Source: Streptomyces deccanensis (GTDB taxonomy: Bacteria; Actinomycetota; Actinomycetes; Streptomycetales; Streptomycetaceae). From it: 64,000 nt of DNA. The notes under the pieces were generated by a model. It saw only the letters and a program-made list of their open reading frames with translations, had not been told where the DNA came from and searched no databases. The DNA lies in NCBI RefSeq assembly GCF_022385335.1, contig NZ_CP092431.1:7998001-8062000 (forward strand), written 5' to 3'. Positions 47,050 through 58,757 of the stretch are shown one piece after another (position 1 is the first letter of the stretch; each line of letters starts with the position of its first letter). The translations under genes were made by a program, and so were the position numbers.

Positions 47050-49374
47050 TCACGCGCCGACCCGCTCCAGCAGTGCGACCGGCAGGGCCCCGAAGAGCTC
47101 GGCCAGCCGCACCTCGCCCGTGAACTCCCGCTCCCCGCCCAGCACATCGGCCCATCGCCCGGCGGGCAGCGTGAGCCGGGTGTCGCCCCAGCCGCCGGCC
47201 TCGGCCAGCCGCAGCGACAGCCGGGTCACCGCCGTGACCACCTCCCCCGAGCGGGCGAAGGCCACACAGTGCCCGGCAGCCACCCCCTCCGCCGCCAGCG
47301 GCGCGTACGTCGCCGCCTCCCCGAAGACCTCCGGCTGCCGCCCGCGCAGCCGCAGCGCCGCCCCGGTGAGCCGGAACTTCTCCGACGCCTCCTCGTGCGG
47401 TGCGAAGGCCCGGCGGTTGTCCGGGTCCACCAGGGCGCGGTACTCGGCCTCCGTCCCCTGGTACACGTCCGGCACCCCCGGCATCGTCAGCTGCACCAGG
47501 GCCGCGCCGAGCGCGTTCGCCCGCACATGGGGCGCCAACTCCTCGCGCAGCGCGGCGACCCGGGCGTCCAGGGCCGGCCCCCGTGCGACGAAGTCCGCCA
47601 CCTCCCGCTCGTACGCCGGGTTCTGCTCGGTCCAGGAGGTGTGCAGCCCGGCCTCCCGCACATGCTTCAGCAGGGCACCCTGAAGGCGCTCCTCGGCCGC
47701 GGGGCCGAGCCCGAACGCCGTCTGCCACGCCGCCCACGCCAGCTGCGGATCCGGTACGTCCGCGCCGTCCTGTGTCACCTCCGCCACCAGGTCGGCCCAC
47801 CGCTCCGGGCACTGCGCGAGCACCGCGATCGCCGCCCGTACGTCCGCGCTGCGCTTGGTGTCATGCGTCGACAGCACGGTGCCCGTGGCAGGCCAGTCGC
47901 GCTGGACCCGCGCGCAGTAGGCGTGGAAGTCCTCCGGCGACACGGCCGGGCTCCCCGGATCGCCGCCCACCTCGTTCGCCGACAGCAGCGGAACGTAGCG
48001 GTAGAACGCCGTGTCCTCCACCGACTTCGCCCGCAGCGCCGACGAGGTCTGCGCGAACCGCGCCCGGAACTCCACATGGTCCGGCTCGTCGCTCCGGCCC
48101 AGCACCAGATTCCGCACGGCGTCCACCGACCGGGCCTCCTCGGGCACCACGAACAGCGCGCGTGCCTCGGCCGCGGCGTCCTCGGTGACGACGCGGGAGG
48201 CGTCCTCGGAGGCGTACGGCCGGTACACCTCCATCCGCGCGAGCAGCTCGCACAGCGCGGTGCGCAGCGCCCACGGCGCCTGGTCGCGCAGGGAGAGATC
48301 GGGGGAGCGCTCGCACAAGCGGTGCGCCACCCGGGTGAGCCGTTCCACCTCCGCGACCAGCTCGTGCGTGAGCACCCGGTACGCGGCCCGCCGCACGGTC
48401 GCGTCCCACTCCCCGCCCCGGTCGGACTGCGCCGCCGTGAACCGCTGGTACTGCCCCAGCAGTTCACCCGCTCCCGCCGGTTCGGTGAACAGCCCGTCGA
48501 CGTGCCGCAGCGCGTCGTAGCCGGTGGTCCCCGCGACCGGCCACGCCCCGGGCAGCGCCTCGCCGTCGGCCAGGATCTTCTCGACGACGGTCCACCGCCC
48601 ACCGGTCGCCCCGTGCAGCCTGCGCAGATAGGCGTCGGGGTCGGCGAGCCCGTCGGGGTGGTCGATCCGCAGCCCGTCGACGACCCCCTCGTGCAGCAGC
48701 TGGAGGACCTTCGCATGGGTCGCGTCGAACACCTCCGGGTCCTCGACCCGCACCCCGATCAGCTCCGAGATGCTGAAGAACCGCCGGTAGTTCAACTCCG
48801 TACGGGCCAGCCGCCACCACACCGGCCGGTACCACTGCGCGTCCAGCAGCTGCGGCAGCGGCAGCTTCTCGGTGCCCTCCCGCAGGGGGAAAACATGGTC
48901 GTAGTACCGCAGCTCCCGCCCGTCCACCACGAACTGCTCGATCTCCGCGCCCAGCGGCCCGCCGAGCACCGGCAGCAGCATCCGCCCGCCCTGCGCCTCC
49001 CAGTCGATGTCGAACCACCGCGCGTACGCCGACCCCGGCCCCTCCCGCAGCACCTCCCACAGCGCCCGGTTGTGCCGGGGCGCCATGGCCATGTGGTTGG
49101 GCACGATGTCCAGGACGAGCCCGAGCCCATGGGCACGCGCGGTCCGCGCCAGCTCCCGCAGCCCCTCCTCACCCCCCAGCTCCTCCCGCACCCGCCCGTG
49201 ATCGACCACGTCGTACCCGTGCGACGACCCGGGCACGGCCTCCAGCACGGGGGACAGGTGCAGATGGGAGACACCGAGCGAGGCGATGTAGGGCACGGCG
49301 GCCGAGGCGGCGGAGAAGGGAAAGTCGGGCTGGAGCTGGACCCGATAGGTGGCGACAGGCACGACAGAGGTCAT
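47050..49374 (-). CDS. treY: Malto-oligosyltrehalose synthase (TreY)
   Basis: 774 residues, normal for the family. ATYRVQLQPDFPFSAASAAV starts the GH13 barrel; LDIVPNHMAMAPRHNRALWE is conserved region 1. The nucleophile Asp is in VDGLRIDHPDGLADPDAYL, the Glu in RWTVVEKILADGE and the third Asp in LSTHDTKRSADVRAAI. It turns the reducing-end glucose of maltodextrin into a trehalose unit, which TreZ then cuts off. It lies downstream of glgX on the same strand with a gap of about 180 bp that holds a repeat. Confidence 0.96.
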   Translation of the reverse strand: MTSVVPVATYRVQLQPDFPFSAASAAVPYIASLGVSHLHLSPVLEAVPGSSHGYDVVDHGRVREELGGEEGLRELARTARAHGLGLVLDIVPNHMAMAPRHNRALWEVLREGPGSAYARWFDIDWEAQGGRMLLPVLGGPLGAEIEQFVVDGRELRYYDHVFPLREGTEKLPLPQLLDAQWYRPVWWRLARTELNYRRFFSISELIGVRVEDPEVFDATHAKVLQLLHEGVVDGLRIDHPDGLADPDAYLRRLHGATGGRWTVVEKILADGEALPGAWPVAGTTGYDALRHVDGLFTEPAGAGELLGQYQRFTAAQSDRGGEWDATVRRAAYRVLTHELVAEVERLTRVAHRLCERSPDLSLRDQAPWALRTALCELLARMEVYRPYASEDASRVVTEDAAAEARALFVVPEEARSVDAVRNLVLGRSDEPDHVEFRARFAQTSSALRAKSVEDTAFYRYVPLLSANEVGGDPGSPAVSPEDFHAYCARVQRDWPATGTVLSTHDTKRSADVRAAIAVLAQCPERWADLVAEVTQDGADVPDPQLAWAAWQTAFGLGPAAEERLQGALLKHVREAGLHTSWTEQNPAYEREVADFVARGPALDARVAALREELAPHVRANALGAALVQLTMPGVPDVYQGTEAEYRALVDPDNRRAFAPHEEASEKFRLTGAALRLRGRQPEVFGEAATYAPLAAEGVAAGHCVAFARSGEVVTAVTRLSLRLAEAGGWGDTRLTLPAGRWADVLGGEREFTGEVRLAELFGALPVALLERVGA

Positions 49375-49436
49375 GAAGTCCTACGTACCCGCCAGACGAG
49401 CTTTGGAGCACCCTGACACGCGACGACGCCTGCTGC

Positions 49437-49497
49437 TTTTAGGGGCGCGGGGCTGTATCGATGTGCGGCTCCGCCGCGTGGGCGCGACCAGCCACAC
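49437..49497. repeat. Second-type intergenic repeat
   Basis: TTTTAGGGGCGCGGGGCTGT, then GCGGCTCCGCCGCGTGGGCG and CGACCAGCCACAC. It matches the order of words at 11541-11602. It lies between glgX and treY. Confidence 0.65.
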
Positions 49498-49554
49498 ACG
49501 GCTCGCACCCCGCAACGAACAGCCACCCCGCACGGCGAATGCCGCAATCCACAT

Positions 49555-51684
<2,130 letters not shown>

Positions 51685-52011
51685 GGATACGACTCTTCCA
51701 GTTGTCGCGCGCCACTGGGGGCGACTCCGGGGGGAGTCTCCCCCAAACTGATGCAACCTCCTAGGACATACGTCCCTCATGCCCAGCGATGGACACTTCG
51801 TGACGCTCCGAGGACCACCGGTGTCGGTCCCGGTGGCCCGATCGCTATGAATCGGCTCACTCCTCGCGCGGTGACACCCCGGAACGGGCAGGTCGCGTGC
51901 GGTAGTTGAGCAACGACCTGTCCATCCGGCTGTATCGTCACCCGCTACCGGAGTACCCTTCCTTGATCGTTGCGTAGGGGTGAGCTCGGGGGAGCGGAAG
52001 GCGGTGCGTGG
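51685..52011. promoter_or_regulatory. Divergent region between glgX and the HEPN gene
   Basis: 327 bp with no supported gene. GACTCC, GGGG, GGAGTC (51723-51738) is a small perfect hairpin in the glgX leader. The rest must hold both promoters; no reliable boxes were identified. Confidence 0.4.
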
Positions 52012-53259
52012 GTGGGCTCGGGAGGGCTGGAGTTGCCTCCTGGTGACGCGGGCGACACGGGTCACGAGGGGGACCCCACGGATGTCCCACCCGGCGCGGT
52101 GTCCCTGGCGCGGCCGATGGAGCGGGGCTCCATCGGCCCGGAGCTGGACTGGAACGCCGACGCCTGGCTCGAAGTGCGTACGCGCGCCCAGCGGGCCGGC
52201 CGCGCCTACATCTGGCTGAACCTCGTCGAACAGCGGCTGCGCGCCGTGGTGGCCGCCGTGCTGCGGCCCATCTACGAGCCCGTCCACGGCGACGACTGGG
52301 TGGTCGCCGCCGCCGGACCCGCCGGACAGGAATGGGTGCAGCGGGCCGTCGCCGTCCGCGAGGTCAGCCGCCGCAAGGGCTATCTGCTCGACCCGGCCGA
52401 CGACAACGTGCTCAGCTTCCTGACCCTCCCGCAGCTGCGCGAGCTGATGGTGCAGCACTGGCCCTGCTTCGAGCCGTACGTCGACGAGCGGCGCGACGTG
52501 GAACTGGCCCTGGACGAGCTGGAGGTCACCCGGAACGTCGTCTCCCGCAACCGGGCCCTCTCCGAGGCCGTCCTCGCCCAGGCCGAGCGCGCCTCCGCCA
52601 AGCTGCTGGAGATCCTGGGCGCCGGCAGCGACGTGCCCTCCGCGCGCCGGCTGCCCGTCGACGCGGTCGAGGACCTGATCGGCGACCGGTACGCGGACGT
52701 CGTCGGCGTCCACCCCGACCGGGTGCGGCTGCTGCGGCAGTTCCCCGCCGAGGACCTCTTCGGCGGTGCCCGCCGCCTCGACGCCATCGGCATAGGCCTG
52801 AACCTCCTCGTGCAGAACTTCTCCGGGCGGCGGCTGGTGCGGCTCGCCGAGTCCGGCTGCCGGGTGCGGCTGCTCTTCCTCAACCCCGCCTCCAGCGCGG
52901 TGAAGCGGCGCGAGCGCGAACTGGGCATAAAACGCGGGGAGTTGAGCCGTGCGGTGGAGATGAACATCCTCCATATGCGCCGGGTCCGCTCCAAGCTGCG
53001 CGACCCCGGCGCCTTCGAGATCCAGGTCTTCGACGAGACCCCGCGCTTCACCGCGTACCTCGTCGACGGCGACGGCTCGGACGGGGTCGCCGTCGTCCAG
53101 ACCTATCTGCGGCGCACCCGGGGAATGGAGGCGCCGGTGCTCGTCCTGCGCGGCGGCAACCGGGTCCTCAAGGCGGACGAGAACGGCGAAGTCGGCCTTT
53201 TCGACACATACCGCGAGGAGTTCGAAGTGGCATGGGCGGACTCCCGACCGGTGTCGTGA
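52012..53259 (+). CDS. SAV_2148-family HEPN domain protein
   Basis: 415 residues, highly conserved in Streptomyces. The GTG at 52012 gives the family start GSGGLELPPGDAG, with GGAAGG about 10 bases upstream. Blocks include ARPMERGSIGPELDWNADAW, AGRAYIWLNLVEQRLRAVVA, EWVQRAVAVREVSRRKGYLL and ELMVQHWPCFEPYVDERRDV. The HEPN Arg-containing helix is followed by a C-terminal domain (LDAIGIGLNLLVQNFSGRRL, FEIQVFDETPRFTAYLVDGD). HEPN domains are often RNases or RNA-binding modules, but this family is uncharacterised. Confidence 0.92.
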   Translation: MGSGGLELPPGDAGDTGHEGDPTDVPPGAVSLARPMERGSIGPELDWNADAWLEVRTRAQRAGRAYIWLNLVEQRLRAVVAAVLRPIYEPVHGDDWVVAAAGPAGQEWVQRAVAVREVSRRKGYLLDPADDNVLSFLTLPQLRELMVQHWPCFEPYVDERRDVELALDELEVTRNVVSRNRALSEAVLAQAERASAKLLEILGAGSDVPSARRLPVDAVEDLIGDRYADVVGVHPDRVRLLRQFPAEDLFGGARRLDAIGIGLNLLVQNFSGRRLVRLAESGCRVRLLFLNPASSAVKRRERELGIKRGELSRAVEMNILHMRRVRSKLRDPGAFEIQVFDETPRFTAYLVDGDGSDGVAVVQTYLRRTRGMEAPVLVLRGGNRVLKADENGEVGLFDTYREEFEVAWADSRPVS

Positions 53260-53386
53260 ACCGCGCCCCGACGCCGTGCCGAAGGGCCCGTCGCGGGGCC
53301 AAGCGGAACGCGGCCCTCGGATTGTCAGTGGCCCGTGCGATGGTGGTGGTCACTGGGGGAAAGCACCACCAAGAAGGGGGGCCAGC

Positions 53387-54109
53387 ATGGGTTGGCACCG
53401 GCAGCTGCTGATCGGCTTCGACCTGGAGACCACCGGGACGGACCCGCGCGAGGCGCGCATCGTCACGGGTGCGGTGATCGAGGTCAAGGACGGGGAGCCG
53501 GTCGGACACCGGGAGTGGCTCGCCGACCCGGGCATGGAGATCCCGGAGGAGGCGGTGGCGGTGCACGGCATCACCAACGCCCGTGCGACGGCCGAGGGCA
53601 GACCCGCCGACCAGGTCGCCGACGCCATCGCCGACGTCCTCGTCTCCTACTGGAAGACGGGCGTCCCGGTCGTGGCGTACAACGCGGCCTTCGATCTGAC
53701 CCTGCTCTCCGCCGAGCTGCGCCGGCACGCCCTGCCGTCCCTGCGCGACCGGCTCGGCGGCCTCGACCCGGCACCGGTCGTCGACCCGTACACGATCGAC
53801 CGTTCCGTCGACCGCTACCGCCGGGGCAAGCGCAACCTCGAAGCGGTCTGCGGGGAGTACGGCGTCCCGCTGGACGCCGCGCACAACGCCTCCGCCGACG
53901 CCCTGGCCGCCGCCCGGCTCGCCCGTGCGATAGCCCAGCGCCACCCGAAGGTCGCGGCCCTCGGCCCGGCCGAGCTGCACCGCCGCCAGATCGAGTGGTA
54001 CGCGGAGTGGGCCGCCGACTTCCAGGCGTTCCTGCGCCGCAAGGGCAACCCCGAAGCGGCCGTGGACGCGACCTGGCCGCTGCGCGAGCCGGCGGGTGAG
54101 ACGGTATGA
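53387..54109 (+). CDS. 3'-5' exonuclease, DnaQ/epsilon-like
   Basis: 240 residues. The DEDD exonuclease motifs are present: Exo I IGFDLETTGTDPREARIVTG, Exo II VVAYNAAFDLTLLSAELRRH and Exo III HNASADALAAARLARAI, with the His-x4-Asp pattern HNASAD. It is a stand-alone proofreading or repair-type nuclease without other domains. AAGAAGGGGGG precedes the ATG. The stop overlaps the GNAT gene (ATGA), giving a two-gene operon. Confidence 0.92.
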   Translation: MGWHRQLLIGFDLETTGTDPREARIVTGAVIEVKDGEPVGHREWLADPGMEIPEEAVAVHGITNARATAEGRPADQVADAIADVLVSYWKTGVPVVAYNAAFDLTLLSAELRRHALPSLRDRLGGLDPAPVVDPYTIDRSVDRYRRGKRNLEAVCGEYGVPLDAAHNASADALAAARLARAIAQRHPKVAALGPAELHRRQIEWYAEWAADFQAFLRRKGNPEAAVDATWPLREPAGETV

Positions 54110-54591
54110 CGGCCGCCGTGGTCTCCCTCCGTGAAGTCCGTGACACCGACCTGCCGTTCCTCTGGCGGCAGGCGTCCGACCCCGAGGCGCAGCGGATCGC
54201 CGCGTTCACCGGGGCGTACCACCGCGATCGTGCCCTCTTCGACGCCTACTGGGCGAAGATCCGTGCCGATCCCGGGGTGCTGAACCGCACGGTGGTCGCC
54301 GACGGCGAGGTCGTCGGCACGGTCGCGGTCTACGGCCCACCGGACGAGCGCGAGGTCACCTACTGGATCGACCGCGCCCATTGGGGCCGGGGCATCGCCA
54401 CCGCCGCCCTCACCGCCCTGCTCGGCCTCGTCCCCACCCGGCCCCTGTACGCCCACGCGGCCGCCGACAACACCGGCTCGATCCGCGTCCTTCAGAAGTG
54501 CGGCTTCGTCGTCACCGGCCACGACCGGGGCTTCGCCCTGGCCCGTGACGCCGAGATCGACATGGTGGCGCTCATACTCCGGGCCGCCTGA
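54106..54591 (+). CDS. GNAT-family N-acetyltransferase
   Basis: 161 residues. GNAT acetyl-CoA motif A is YWIDRAHWGRGIATAALTAL, preceded by VADGEVVGTVAVYGPPDERE and followed by the typical AADNTGSIRVLQKCGFVVTG. It resembles RimJ/RimL-type ribosomal or small-molecule acetyltransferases; the substrate is unknown. Coupled to the exonuclease gene and convergent with the phosphotransferase gene, with repeats between. Confidence 0.9.
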   Translation: MTAAVVSLREVRDTDLPFLWRQASDPEAQRIAAFTGAYHRDRALFDAYWAKIRADPGVLNRTVVADGEVVGTVAVYGPPDEREVTYWIDRAHWGRGIATAALTALLGLVPTRPLYAHAAADNTGSIRVLQKCGFVVTGHDRGFALARDAEIDMVALILRAA

Positions 54592-54599
54592 GGAGGCAC

Positions 54600-54659
54600 C
54601 GCTCGGATCAGAACGGATCCCGCTCGGATCAGGGATACCGCTCGGATCAGAACGGATAC
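54600..54659. repeat. Three tandem copies made from the 3' end of the phosphotransferase gene
   Basis: CGCTCGGATCAGAACGGATC (54600-54620), CGCTCGGATCAGGGATAC (54621-54638) and CGCTCGGATCAGAACGGATA (54639-54659). The third copy contains the stop codon and last codons of the phosphotransferase gene. Confidence 0.85.
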
Positions 54660-55510
54660 CAGCGGACCGTCTCGTCCCCGTCGCGCAGCGAGGCCACGCG
54701 GCGGGTGAACTCGGCCGCGGCCGCCGGATTGCTCGGCGCGTGCTGCGCCACCCACGCGCAGCTCGCCGTCTCCCGGGCGCCCCGCAGCACCGAGCAGCCG
54801 CCCCACTCCCGCACGTCCCAGCCGTAGGCCGCCGTGAAGGCGTCGTAGTCGTGGGCCGGCAGGCCGTAGCGGTCGTGGGAGAGGGCCATGACGACGAGAT
54901 CGTGCTCGCGCAGGTCGCCGGAGAAGGTCTCCAGGTCGACGAGGACCGGGCCGTCCGGGCCGATGTGGACGTTGCGGGGGAGCGCGTCGCCGTGGATCGG
55001 CCCCCGGGGCAGGCGCGGGACGAGGGCGGCCGCGGCCGCCGCGAACCCGTCGCGGCGCTCACGGAGGTACGCCGCGTCCGCCGGGTCGATCGCGTCACCG
55101 GCGAGGCGCAGCCAGCGCTCCACGCCGCCGAGCAGTTCACGGCGGGGCAGGGCGAAGGGAGGCGCGGGCAGGGCATGGACCAGCCGTAGGAGTTCGGCCA
55201 AATCACGCGGTCCGGCGGGGCGTACCGGATCGGGCAGGCGGTGCCACACCGTCACCGGGTGCCCCTCGACGAGCAGTGCCTCCGCCTCGGCGGGCCGCAC
55301 CGCCGGGACGCCCGCCTCGGCGAGCCAGGCGGCGACGTCCAGTTCGCGGCGGGCCCGGTCGAGGAGTTCGGCGTCGCGGCCCACCTTGACCACCAGGTCA
55401 CCGGCGGCGAACACCGCGTTCTCGCCCAGCGCGAGCAGCCGCGCCGCACCGGCCGCGGCGGGCAGCACCTCGGCCGCGACCAGTGCGTCCCGGGCCCGTG
55501 CCTCGTCCAT
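54647..55510 (-). CDS. Aminoglycoside/homoserine-type phosphotransferase
   Basis: 287 residues, APH fold with intact catalytic residues: IHGDALPRNVHIGPDGPVLV (Brenner motif H-G-D-x4-N) and LVDLETFSGDLREHDLVV. The nucleotide-binding strand is LGENAVFAAGDLVVKVGR. It should transfer phosphate to a small alcohol or amino-group compound; the substrate is unknown. ATG 55510 has GGGAGA 7 bases upstream. It contrasts with the pseudokinase of the same fold at 39896-40843. Confidence 0.9.
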   Translation of the reverse strand: MDEARARDALVAAEVLPAAAGAARLLALGENAVFAAGDLVVKVGRDAELLDRARRELDVAAWLAEAGVPAVRPAEAEALLVEGHPVTVWHRLPDPVRPAGPRDLAELLRLVHALPAPPFALPRRELLGGVERWLRLAGDAIDPADAAYLRERRDGFAAAAAALVPRLPRGPIHGDALPRNVHIGPDGPVLVDLETFSGDLREHDLVVMALSHDRYGLPAHDYDAFTAAYGWDVREWGGCSVLRGARETASCAWVAQHAPSNPAAAAEFTRRVASLRDGDETVRWYPF

Positions 55511-55645
55511 CCGTCGTCTCCCTGTCCGTACCGCCGACGCCTCAGCTCGTGACGTCGGGTTCACGCCATCCAGGGGTCAGTCTCGCATTCGCACAGGTCG
55601 AGCCGTGTGCGCGGTGCCTTGACGCCCTGTCATGACCTCAGCACC

Positions 55646-56602
55646 ATGACGGACATGACCTTGGCGACCGCGAAGCCGAAACGCCCGCGACCGGCCAAGC
55701 GGAGCGGCCCGGCGGACGGCCGGGACCGGCGCCTGATCGACCACGGTGCCTGGTTCCTGGTGCTGCCCGCGCTGATCCCCATCCTGGTGCTGAGCGTCGG
55801 ACCGCTGCTGTACGGGATCGCGCTGGCGTTCACCGACGCCCAGTCCGGCCGGACCGAGCCCACCCGCTGGATCGGCACCCTCAACTTCCAGGACTTGCTG
55901 CACGACACCCTCTTCTGGGAGTCGTTCCGCATCGGTCTGCTCTGGGCCGTCGGGGTGACCGTGCCGCAGTTCCTGCTGGCCCTCGGCCTCGCCCTACTGC
56001 TGAACCAGCCTCTTCGGCTGCGCTGGCTGGCCAGGGCGCTCGCGATCGTCCCCTGGGCGATGCCCGAGGTGGTCGTCGGCATCATGTGGCGGCTCGTCTA
56101 CAACCCCGACGCGGGCATCCTCAACGAGACCGTCCGCGACCTGGGCCTCGGCGACGGACGCGACTGGCTGAGCGGACTGGCCACCGCGCTGCCCGCCGTC
56201 ATACTGGTCGGCGTCTGGGCGGGCATGCCCCAGACGACCGTCGCCCTGCTCGCCGGACTGCAGAACACCCCGCGCGAACTGCACGAGGCCGCCGCGATGG
56301 ACGGCGCGGGCGCCTGGCGCCGCTTCCGCACGGTCACCTGGCCCGCCATCAGACCCGTCGCCCTCGCCATCTCGGCGCTCAACCTGATCTGGAACTTCAA
56401 CTCCTTCGCCCTCGTGTACGTCCTGACCAACGGCGGACCGGGCGGCCGCACCCGGCTGCCGATGCTCTTCGCCTACGAGGAGGCGTTCCGCTACGGCCAG
56501 TTCGGGTACGCGGCGGCGATGGGCTGTGTGATGGTCGCGGTGATCTCGACCGTACTGGCGCTCGTCCTGGTCGGCCGGCTGCGGCGGGGTGAGGGCGCAT
56601 GA
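55646..56602 (+). CDS. Sugar ABC transporter permease (MalF type)
   Basis: 318 residues, six membrane segments with a basic N-terminal tail (WFLVLPALIPILVLSVGPLL is the first). The EAA loop that contacts the ATPase is ELHEAAAMDGAGAWRRFRTV. ATG at 55646 in the sequence GCACCATGAC. First gene of a three-gene importer operon; the next permease overlaps by 4 bases. It imports a sugar delivered by the lipoprotein encoded at 57432. Confidence 0.92.
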   Translation: MTDMTLATAKPKRPRPAKRSGPADGRDRRLIDHGAWFLVLPALIPILVLSVGPLLYGIALAFTDAQSGRTEPTRWIGTLNFQDLLHDTLFWESFRIGLLWAVGVTVPQFLLALGLALLLNQPLRLRWLARALAIVPWAMPEVVVGIMWRLVYNPDAGILNETVRDLGLGDGRDWLSGLATALPAVILVGVWAGMPQTTVALLAGLQNTPRELHEAAAMDGAGAWRRFRTVTWPAIRPVALAISALNLIWNFNSFALVYVLTNGGPGGRTRLPMLFAYEEAFRYGQFGYAAAMGCVMVAVISTVLALVLVGRLRRGEGA

Positions 56603-57432
56603 GGAGCAGCAGGGTGGCGCGCACCGGCCAGTACCTGGCCCTCGTCGCGTATCTCGTCTTTCTCGCGTTCCCCTTCCTCTGGCTGGTCTCCACCGCCTTC
56701 AAACCGGCCCGCGAGCTGGGCAGCCTCCACCCGACCTGGATCCCGAGGGACCCGACCCTCGCCAACTTCCGGCAGGCCTTCGACGAACAGCCGCTGCTGC
56801 AGGCCGCGCTCAACTCGCTGGTCGCGGCGGTCGGCGCGGCCGTCGTCGCCGTACTGATCGCGACTCCGATGGCGTACGTCATGGCCCGGCACCGCACGAA
56901 GCTGTCGCGGATGGCGACCGGGTGGGTGGTGGTCAGCCAGGCGTTCCCGTTCGTGCTGGTGATCATCCCGCTCTTCCTGGTGCTGAAGAACCTGCGGCTG
57001 ATCGACTCCGTGCCGGGACTGGTCATGGTGTACGTGGTGTGGGCGCTGCCGTTCGCGCTGTGGATGCTCGTCGGCTACGTCCGGGCGGTGCCCGCCGAGT
57101 TGGAGGAGGCGGCGGCCGTGGACGGGGCCGGGCGGCTGCGCACCCTGGTGTCGGTGACGGCGCCGCTGCTGGCGCCGGGCATCGTGGCGACGGCGCTGTT
57201 CGCGTTCGTCACCGCGTGGAACGAGTTCTTCTTCGCGCTGGTCCTGCTCAAGACGCCGGAGAAACAGACCCTGCCGGTCGTCCTCACTCACTTCATCGGC
57301 GCGGAGGGCGTGGCCGACCTCGGTCCGCTGGCCGCCGCCGCGTTCCTCGCGACGCTTCCCTCGCTGGTCGTCTTCGCGGTCATCCAGAGACGGATCACGG
57401 GCGGCATGCTCGCCGGGGCGGTGAAGAACTGA
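56599..57432 (+). CDS. Sugar ABC transporter permease (MalG type)
   Basis: 277 residues with six membrane segments. First segment YLALVAYLVFLAFPFLWLVS, EAA loop ELEEAAAVDGAGRLRTLVSV, and the MalG-like TAWNEFFFALVLLKTPEKQT. Overlaps both neighbours (GTGA-type overlap with malF-like, stop/ATG with the binding protein). It forms a heterodimer with the MalF-type permease. No ATPase gene is present, so the transporter probably uses the shared MsiK ATPase. Confidence 0.93.
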   Translation: MRSSRVARTGQYLALVAYLVFLAFPFLWLVSTAFKPARELGSLHPTWIPRDPTLANFRQAFDEQPLLQAALNSLVAAVGAAVVAVLIATPMAYVMARHRTKLSRMATGWVVVSQAFPFVLVIIPLFLVLKNLRLIDSVPGLVMVYVVWALPFALWMLVGYVRAVPAELEEAAAVDGAGRLRTLVSVTAPLLAPGIVATALFAFVTAWNEFFFALVLLKTPEKQTLPVVLTHFIGAEGVADLGPLAAAAFLATLPSLVVFAVIQRRITGGMLAGAVKN

Positions 57433-58715
57433 TGCGTGCACGACGGCTGATCACGGCCCTGCTGCTGTGCTTCCTCGTGGCCGGCTGCACGGGCGGCGAG
57501 GGAACCTCCGACGACGGCCGGATCACCCTCCGCTTCCAGTCCCTGGCCTGGCAGGAGGAGTCCGTCGCCGTCAACAAGGAACTGGTGGAGGAGTGGAACG
57601 CCGCCCATCCAGGCGTCGAGGTCGAGTACGTCCAGGGCAGTTGGGACAGCGTCCATGACCAACTGCTCACCTCCTTCGAGGGCGGTGAGGCGCCGGACAT
57701 CATCCACGACGCCTCCGACGACCTCGCGGACTTCGCCTACGGCGGCTACCTCGCCGATCTGCGCGAGCTGCTGCCCGAACGGCTCAGGACGGACATCCCG
57801 CCGCACAGCTGGGAGACGACGACCTTCGGCGAGGGCGTCTACGGGGTGCCGTTCCTCCAGGAGCCGAGGGTCCTCATCGCCAACGCCACGTGGCTGCGTG
57901 AATCCGGTGTGCGGATTCCGACGCCCGCGGACCCGTGGACCTGGACGGAGTTCCGCGAGGTGGCGAAGGAGCTGAGCGGCGGCGGGAAGTACGGCGTGGC
58001 CTGGCCGTTGAAGGAACCGGTGTCGGCCACGCTGAACCTCTCCCTCTCGGCGGGCGGGCAGCTGTTCCACCGGGACGCGGACGGCAAGGTCGAGGTCCGC
58101 TTCGAGGAGGCCGACGCGGTCGTCCCGAGAACCGTGCGCGACGAGGTGAACGCCGACGGGAGCGCGCCCGCCACCACCCTCGGCATGGGCGGCTCCGACA
58201 CCCTGCCCGGCTTCTTCGGGGGCCGGTACGCGATGGTGCCGCTCGGCTTCTCGTACCGTCAGCAGATCGTCCAGCAGGCCCCGGAGGGCTTCGACTGGCA
58301 GGTGCTGCCCGCCCCGGCCGGCGCGGGCGGGCTCACCCAGGGTGTCAGCCCGCAGACCCTGTCCGTCGCCGAGGACAGCCCGCACAAGGAGGAGGCCGCC
58401 GCGTTCATCGACTTCCTCCTGCGCCCCGAGAACATGGTCCGCCTCGCGCTCGGCGACTGGATGCTCCCGACCGGCACGGAGGCCCTCCGGGATCCCGCGC
58501 TGCGCACCACCGAGCACGACTGGGCCACGGGGGCCGCGCTCGCCGGGTATCTCCGGCCGGCGCCCGCGCAGTCCGTGCGCGGCTATCCGGAGTGGAAGGA
58601 CAAGGTCGCCACGCCCGCGTACCAGGAGTACTACAGCGGGGCGATCGATCTGGGGGAGCTGCGGGAACGGTTGGAGGACGACGGGAACCTGGTGCTGGCG
58701 CGCTATCAGCGGTGA
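57432..58715 (+). CDS. Sugar-binding lipoprotein of ABC transporter
   Basis: 427 residues, ATG 57432 one base into the preceding stop. Lipoprotein signal peptide with the lipobox LVAGC at residues 15-19, so Cys19 is lipidated. The two-lobed family-1 binding protein follows (FQSLAWQEESVAVNKELVEE, GGEAPDIIHDASDDLADFAY, GVPFLQEPRVLIANATWLRE). It captures an oligosaccharide outside the membrane and hands it to the two permeases. The sugar is not predictable; no LacI regulator or glycosidase is next to it. Confidence 0.93.
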   Translation: MRARRLITALLLCFLVAGCTGGEGTSDDGRITLRFQSLAWQEESVAVNKELVEEWNAAHPGVEVEYVQGSWDSVHDQLLTSFEGGEAPDIIHDASDDLADFAYGGYLADLRELLPERLRTDIPPHSWETTTFGEGVYGVPFLQEPRVLIANATWLRESGVRIPTPADPWTWTEFREVAKELSGGGKYGVAWPLKEPVSATLNLSLSAGGQLFHRDADGKVEVRFEEADAVVPRTVRDEVNADGSAPATTLGMGGSDTLPGFFGGRYAMVPLGFSYRQQIVQQAPEGFDWQVLPAPAGAGGLTQGVSPQTLSVAEDSPHKEEAAAFIDFLLRPENMVRLALGDWMLPTGTEALRDPALRTTEHDWATGAALAGYLRPAPAQSVRGYPEWKDKVATPAYQEYYSGAIDLGELRERLEDDGNLVLARYQR

Positions 58716-58757
58716 GCTGTGCGGGCCGGGTGGGGTGCGTTGTCGGGTGCGGGTGCG

